DNA of 64,000 nt, from assembly GCF_000257645.1 (NCBI RefSeq), contig NZ_AJHJ01000002.1, forward strand, positions 186,001 to 250,000, given 5' to 3'. Below, one piece after another: positions 63,801-64,000 of the stretch. This DNA comes from Serratia sp. M24T3 (GTDB taxonomy: Bacteria; Pseudomonadota; Gammaproteobacteria; Enterobacterales; Enterobacteriaceae). A program made the position numbers and the translations under genes. Position 1 is the stretch's first letter, and the number at the start of each line of letters is the position of its first letter. Below the pieces are notes generated by a model that made no database searches, was not told where the DNA came from, and worked only from the letters and a program-made list of their open reading frames with translations.

Positions 63801-64000
63801 AAACCTGTCGCTGGATTTCATGAAAAACCAGCTGTTTGGTGATTTTATTGCGCAGGACGGCCTGACGGAAATTGCCGTTAACCGGCCGGGTGAACTGCAT
63901 ACCAAAATCCGGGGGAAATGGCGAAGACATGAAGCCCCGATTACGCTGCGCCAGTGTTACGCCTTTGCCAGAGCGCTGGCGTCCTGGCAGGACGATAATA
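63790..64000 (+). CDS. virB11: VirB11-type secretion ATPase (3' cut by window edge)
   Basis: 70 residues visible from ATG at 63790, overlapping the virB10 stop. LFGDFIAQDGLTEIAVNRPGELHTKIRG then WRRHEAPITLRQCYAFARAL is the N-terminal domain of VirB11 hexameric ATPases, including the DGLTEIAVNRPG strand. The ATPase core lies beyond the window. Confidence 0.9.
   Translation, partial: MNAENLSLDFMKNQLFGDFIAQDGLTEIAVNRPGELHTKIRGKWRRHEAPITLRQCYAFARALASWQDDN

Overview
The window is a piece of an Enterobacterales chromosome, followed from about 38.6 kb by the start of an integrative and conjugative element (ICE). The chromosomal genes rcsA-dsrB, opgD, yojI, yjiN, queH, eptA and mtfA, and the gene order mtfA then tRNA-Asn, are enterobacterial. 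The mixture with padC, a DUF969/DUF979/DUF2891 operon and a GldA-type dehydrogenase suggests a relative of Serratia, Rahnella or Rouxiella (Yersiniaceae). That genus-level placement is inference only.

Chromosomal part (1-38590). It opens inside a peptide-type ABC importer whose inner-membrane permease and first ATPase are one polypeptide. A second ATPase and a FadR-type regulator follow. Next are a cation diffusion facilitator and a complete EmrA/EmrB/NodT-type tripartite efflux operon. Then come a CorA-family transporter, a DUF3772 mechanosensitive channel, the YojI peptide exporter, YjiN and glycerol dehydrogenase. A 1-kb gene-poor patch (17.15-18.13 kb) holds a small ORF just upstream, a pair of ~260-bp inverted repeats, a hexanucleotide array, a terminator and three 35-bp tandem repeats at the 3' side of opgD. 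Downstream are a PLP decarboxylase, rcsA and dsrB, a CspE-like protein, a 115-aa unknown, a zinc alcohol dehydrogenase, an AI-2E family permease, queH, and the DUF969-DUF979-DUF2891 operon. A second-copy-type lpxA lies divergent to eptA (lipid A phosphoethanolamine transferase). LysR/padC, LysE-type exporter/AraC, a secreted alpha/beta hydrolase and mtfA complete this part.

Island part (38591-64000). tRNA-Asn contains the 17-bp attachment core used by the Yersinia high-pathogenicity island, and the adjacent integrase closely resembles that island's integrase. A transposon-rich zone follows: an IS1-like element split by an ISL3-family element, a decayed integrase fragment and an IS630-family element. 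AT-rich cargo comes next. One module is a four-gene operon (cupin, DJ-1/PfpI, HAD phosphatase, NodB-type deacetylase) with a convergent LysR gene. The other is a LysR gene divergent from a DJ-1/PfpI plus MFS transporter pair. ICE backbone genes then appear: a 308-aa unknown, an AlpA-type regulator, DUF2857 and a DksA/TraR zinc finger. A P-type (VirB) type IV secretion operon runs in the order B1, B2, B3-B4 fusion, B5, EexN, B6, B7, B8, B9, B10, B11. The window ends inside virB11, so the relaxase, coupling protein and right attachment site are not visible.

The best candidate for something undescribed is the four-gene AT-rich cargo operon at 44591-47568. No pathway I know joins these four families. 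All identifications come from reading translated sequence against remembered families; no database search was run.
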